Part shown: one piece after another, positions 6,045-8,515 of the stretch
Layout: every line of letters starts with the position of its first letter
Position numbering within the stretch: the first letter of the stretch is position 1
Assembly: GCA_045106675.1 (NCBI GenBank)
Contig: JBGCFA010000241.1
Coordinates: 1 to 8,515 of the forward strand
Reading direction: 5' to 3'
Source: JBCAWW01 sp045106675
Lineage (GTDB): Bacteria > Bacteroidota > Bacteroidia > J057
Length of the DNA: 8,515 bases
Translations under genes and position numbers: made by a program
Notes under the pieces: model-generated
Database searches by the model: none
What the model was told of the DNA's origin: nothing
The model's input: the letters and a program-made list of their open reading frames with translations, nothing else

Positions 6045-7496
6045 CTAAGCATAAACGTTATTTTCAGTCTTATCATGATCTTGGTGCCAAAGCTGAGCGA
6101 TAAATGGATTTGTCTTAGCAAGCTGATCATAAGCCCAAGGTGGACCGACACATTTGGGGCACCAATGCCCCGCTTTTAACACCAAATATGGACTAGCGAC
6201 AAATTCATGCCCCTCGGCACAAACCCAATTAAGTTTGCTTCTTAGATCCCCAGCATCCATCTGATCGGACAAACAATCTCCTCCACGAAATTTTGCAGCT
6301 TGTTTGATCTCTAAGAAAGAGAGTTGTTGATCACTTTTCGTTTCATCATAACCATGATCCAGTTTCTGATGAGGAGGGTTGACGATATGTAAAAACTTGT
6401 CCCAATCGGGAATCTCTTCCCATTTCTCTTTTGAGCCAATAAATGCTTTCACCTTATCTTCGATATTATTTTCGATCCAATAAAGGGGGCTATTGGGAGT
6501 GGTAGCTTGGGGCCGCATCACTTTGCGCTTGACCCAATTTTGAGGAAGAAATTTGAGTAACCTCATAGACAGAGGTAGGATCTTTTTGATCTGGGCCAAT
6601 ACGTCATCTACGCTTTCTGTCCTAAAATTGAGATATTCATTTAGACGATCAGAATCATAATACCATTGTCCGTGAAAGTTGCGAGTGGCATACCAGTTGG
6701 GCTCCTCTAATTTGCGAAAATCAACCCCCAGCATTTTGTATATCTTATCCGTAAACTGATAAGCAGTCAAGCGGCAAGTTTCTCCCCCGCCGATATTATA
6801 GACATTGCCCCAAAAGTCCTCAGGTATATCATCTTCACAAATGTTGCGGAGTATCCTACCAGAATCATGGACGCTTACCCATTCGAGATGATTGTTTGGC
6901 GGTTGATGGTAACCAATACCATCATTCATCTTCAAAATATCAGGATGTAAAATCCCTGTTTGTCGTAGTGAGACCCATGTTTTCAGGCCTGATTCAATCA
7001 CATATCTTTCTGCGGCGATTTTTGAAAGGGCATAATAGTCAAAGACACTGGGGAGAATGGGATCTCCTATCCTACCCCAATGGTAAGGAGCGGCTCGATT
7101 GCCTGTCTGAGCAATAGTTCCAATGTACATCAGCTTCACTTGATCACGATCTTCTCTAGCAAGAATGGCATCAACGATATTCTTAGTCCCTTCAAAGTTT
7201 ACTTTCCAAGCGAGCTTGGGCTTACTATCTGCCATCGGAGAAACTAGTGCGGCAACGTGCAGTACAATATCAACCTTCTCGCTTGCTCGCTTTACATCAT
7301 CGTAATTAGTGATGTCTCCCCAAATGATAGAAATACGCTTATCATTTTTATATGGTTTGAGTTTTTTATTATCCTTTTCACTTGGTAGCACTAAGAGGCT
7401 TAGATGATAATTATCTTTGTGGGCATGAAGTTGTTGCAGGCCGGCAAATCCCATATTGCCAGTAGCTCCTGTCAGTAATATATTTTTTCTCTTCAT
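6045..7496 (-). CDS. NAD-dependent epimerase/dehydratase (extended SDR) with C-terminal zinc-ribbon domain
   Basis: A cytoplasmic 483-residue protein. Residues 1 to about 310 form an extended short-chain dehydrogenase like nucleotide-sugar epimerases: the NAD-binding TGATGNMG (9-16), acidic D61 after the fourth strand, HVAALVSP (80-87), a candidate catalytic Thr at 127 in YIGTIAQTG, and YALSK (155-159) with the catalytic Tyr and Lys. Typical family members end near 310-340 residues. Here a linker is followed by a small cysteine/histidine module (about 395-470): C408, C426 and H430 in LNWVCAEGHEF, then C446 and C449 in GHWCPKC. This pattern is that of a zinc ribbon or treble clef of the W-x-C-x-x-G-H type seen in nucleic-acid-related proteins. 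It is the first gene of the operon, so its promoter should lie in the 7497-7663 region. No Shine-Dalgarno sequence precedes the start, as is common in Bacteroidota. The substrate is unknown, and the role of the zinc module is not known to me. Confidence 0.88.
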   Translation of the reverse strand: MKRKNILLTGATGNMGFAGLQQLHAHKDNYHLSLLVLPSEKDNKKLKPYKNDKRISIIWGDITNYDDVKRASEKVDIVLHVAALVSPMADSKPKLAWKVNFEGTKNIVDAILAREDRDQVKLMYIGTIAQTGNRAAPYHWGRIGDPILPSVFDYYALSKIAAERYVIESGLKTWVSLRQTGILHPDILKMNDGIGYHQPPNNHLEWVSVHDSGRILRNICEDDIPEDFWGNVYNIGGGETCRLTAYQFTDKIYKMLGVDFRKLEEPNWYATRNFHGQWYYDSDRLNEYLNFRTESVDDVLAQIKKILPLSMRLLKFLPQNWVKRKVMRPQATTPNSPLYWIENNIEDKVKAFIGSKEKWEEIPDWDKFLHIVNPPHQKLDHGYDETKSDQQLSFLEIKQAAKFRGGDCLSDQMDAGDLRSKLNWVCAEGHEFVASPYLVLKAGHWCPKCVGPPWAYDQLAKTNPFIAQLWHQDHDKTENNVYA

Positions 7497-7663
7497 TGGG
7501 TAGCAAATCGTTTAGGAGGTAGCTCTTTGGCTAAATCAATATATCAATTATCTGAAAACCAGCCCATTCAAGCGTTCCCATACATGGGGAAAGACAAAAA
7601 CCTCTCAGATAATCAAAAGCTAGGTATATTGAAGCTATCTGAATTGAACTAATCTACTAATCA
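7497..7663. promoter_or_regulatory. divergent intergenic region with nested dyads
   Basis: This region must hold the promoters for the minus-strand epimerase operon and the plus-strand NIPSNAP gene. A 9-bp inverted repeat, ATTATCTGA at 7547-7555 and TCAGATAAT at 7605-7613, encloses a smaller dyad, CCCAT-AC-ATGGG, at 7577-7588. A further ATCTGA lies near 7637-7642. Symmetrical sites between divergent genes often bind a regulator, but none is encoded nearby. I could not assign a confident Bacteroidota -33/-7 promoter pair on either strand. Confidence 0.4.
7527..7652 (+). CDS. possible small ORF (41 codons) upstream of the NIPSNAP gene
   Basis: A TTG start at 7527 lies 7 bases after AGGAGG (7514-7519), an ideal Shine-Dalgarno spacing that is rare among the other genes here. 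The predicted 41-residue peptide begins MAKSIYQLSENQPIQAFPYM and is hydrophilic, with no signal peptide or cysteine. It stops at 7650-7652, 11 bases before the NIPSNAP start, so the two could be co-transcribed. The frame is open from 7479 upward without an ATG, so it could instead be the decayed tail of a longer gene. It overlaps the dyads of the divergent region. I do not recognise the peptide, and it may be chance. Confidence 0.3.
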   Translation: MAKSIYQLSENQPIQAFPYMGKDKNLSDNQKLGILKLSELN

Positions 7664-8470
7664 ATGAAATCTCTACGCTTTTTTGCTACGCTACTGATAC
7701 TCTTTGCCATGAGCGCTTGTACTGAGCCTATGGCCAGTGAAGCCCAAGCCCCTGCTGCGGCAAGTCGAGAATATTATCAACTCAAAACCTATACTTTTGA
7801 CAGCGAGGCTCAACAACAAACCACCGATCAATATCTAAAGGATGCTTATCTACCAGCACTCAAAAAATTGAATATGGCTTCGGTCGGGGTCTTTAAAAAT
7901 CGTTTAAGTGAGGAAGACACGCTGCGCAAAACTTATGTATTGATTCCTTTTGCTTCGTTAGCAGACTTTCAAGCCCTTGATGGCAAGCTCATGGGAGACG
8001 CAGCACATGTTAGTGCAGGCTCAGCCTATCTCAATGCCGCTCATGACAATGGGCCTTACAAACGAATCGAATCTACTTTGATGTATGCCTTTCCAGATAT
8101 GCCACAGATGAATCCTACACCAGTAGAAGGCACAAGAGCCGAAAGAGTGTATGAATTGCGTAGCTATGAGTCCGCCACTGAAGATTTGTATCGTCGCAAA
8201 GTGGATATGTTCAACGCAGGTGGTGAGGTAACTTTGTTTGATGCCTTAGGCTTCAATGCAGTCTTTTATGCAGAGGTGCTTTCTGGCAACAAGATGCCCA
8301 ATCTGATGTATATGACGACATTTAGCAATATGGAAAGTCGTGATACGCATTGGGATGCCTTTAGGACCTCTCCAGTTTGGGAAAAACTCAAAGTCGTAGA
8401 TAAATATCAAAACACCGTTTCACACGCTGATATCATGCTACTCTTTCCAACTGAGTATTCAGATTATTGA
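7664..8470 (+). CDS. NIPSNAP family lipoprotein
   Basis: A 268-residue predicted lipoprotein. The N-terminus has positive residues, a hydrophobic stretch (about 6-15) and a lipobox MSAC with the lipidated Cys at 19, followed by an Ala/Glu-rich linker, so it is probably membrane-anchored on the outer side of the inner membrane or in the outer membrane. Two NIPSNAP-like alpha/beta-barrel repeats follow: about 36-145, opening EYYQLKTYTF, and about 160-264, opening RVYELRSYES. The second contains FNAGGEVTLFDALGFNAVFY and the characteristic RDTHWDAFRTSPVWEKLK. In Bacteroidota these exported NIPSNAP proteins often lie near Gfo/Idh oxidoreductases and sugar isomerases, as here across a divergent promoter region. 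The function is unknown; no catalytic residues can be named. The 45 bases after the stop hold no recognisable feature. Confidence 0.88.
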   Translation: MKSLRFFATLLILFAMSACTEPMASEAQAPAAASREYYQLKTYTFDSEAQQQTTDQYLKDAYLPALKKLNMASVGVFKNRLSEEDTLRKTYVLIPFASLADFQALDGKLMGDAAHVSAGSAYLNAAHDNGPYKRIESTLMYAFPDMPQMNPTPVEGTRAERVYELRSYESATEDLYRRKVDMFNAGGEVTLFDALGFNAVFYAEVLSGNKMPNLMYMTTFSNMESRDTHWDAFRTSPVWEKLKVVDKYQNTVSHADIMLLFPTEYSDY

Positions 8471-8515
8471 TATTATCTATTCAGTCTAAAAGCCACTTTA
8501 CCAAATAATCGTGGA

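Noticed and set aside
1..8515. CRISPR array, tRNA, rRNA, transposase or restriction genes
   Set aside because: No direct-repeat array, cloverleaf, rRNA sequence or transposase/nuclease reading frame was seen on either strand.

Overview
The window most likely comes from a Bacteroidota (Bacteroidetes) genome, probably a Saprospiraceae/Cytophagales-like environmental lineage. The grounds are moderate GC, AT-rich and mostly Shine-Dalgarno-free translation starts, and a typical gene set: an exported Gfo/Idh/MocA oxidoreductase with a Tat signal, a DUF6807 (PmoA-like) protein, a NIPSNAP lipoprotein, and a sigma factor with a Cys-rich C-terminal extension. The phylum is inferred from these families, not from a marker gene.

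Layout. (1) 1-509, + strand: the 3' end of a sigma-70/ECF-type sigma factor gene whose 5' end lies outside the window. It is interrupted at 140-281 by a 142-bp MITE-like element with 25-bp terminal inverted repeats (22/25 matching) and a TA target duplication. Removing the element and one TA restores the reading frame exactly. (2) 510-761: no gene; a small dyad and a strong intrinsic terminator at 647-697. (3) 762-3584, + strand: a full-length RapA, the Swi2/Snf2 ATPase that recycles RNA polymerase. (4) 3573-3616: a perfect 20+4+20 palindrome that forms the last codons and stop of rapA. With its T tract on the minus strand, it also looks like the terminator of the opposing operon. (5) 7496-3624, minus strand: a three-gene operon, transcribed as NAD-dependent epimerase with a C-terminal zinc ribbon, then exported DUF6807 protein, then Tat-exported Gfo/Idh/MocA oxidoreductase. 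Gaps are 11 bp and 1 bp. (6) 7497-7663: a divergent intergenic region with dyads and a possible 41-codon ORF behind an ideal Shine-Dalgarno sequence. (7) 7664-8470, + strand: a lipoprotein with two NIPSNAP-like domains.

How the genes work together. The left half is about transcription (a sigma factor and an RNA polymerase recycling ATPase), although a terminator separates the two genes. The right half looks like sugar or polyol metabolism: a nucleotide-sugar-type epimerase, an exported NAD(P)-dependent oxidoreductase and a DUF6807 partner. The substrate cannot be read from the sequence. The least ordinary items are the MITE splitting the sigma gene without shifting its frame, the palindrome shared by a stop codon and a convergent terminator, and the epimerase-zinc-ribbon fusion. 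No CRISPR array, tRNA, rRNA or transposase gene was seen.
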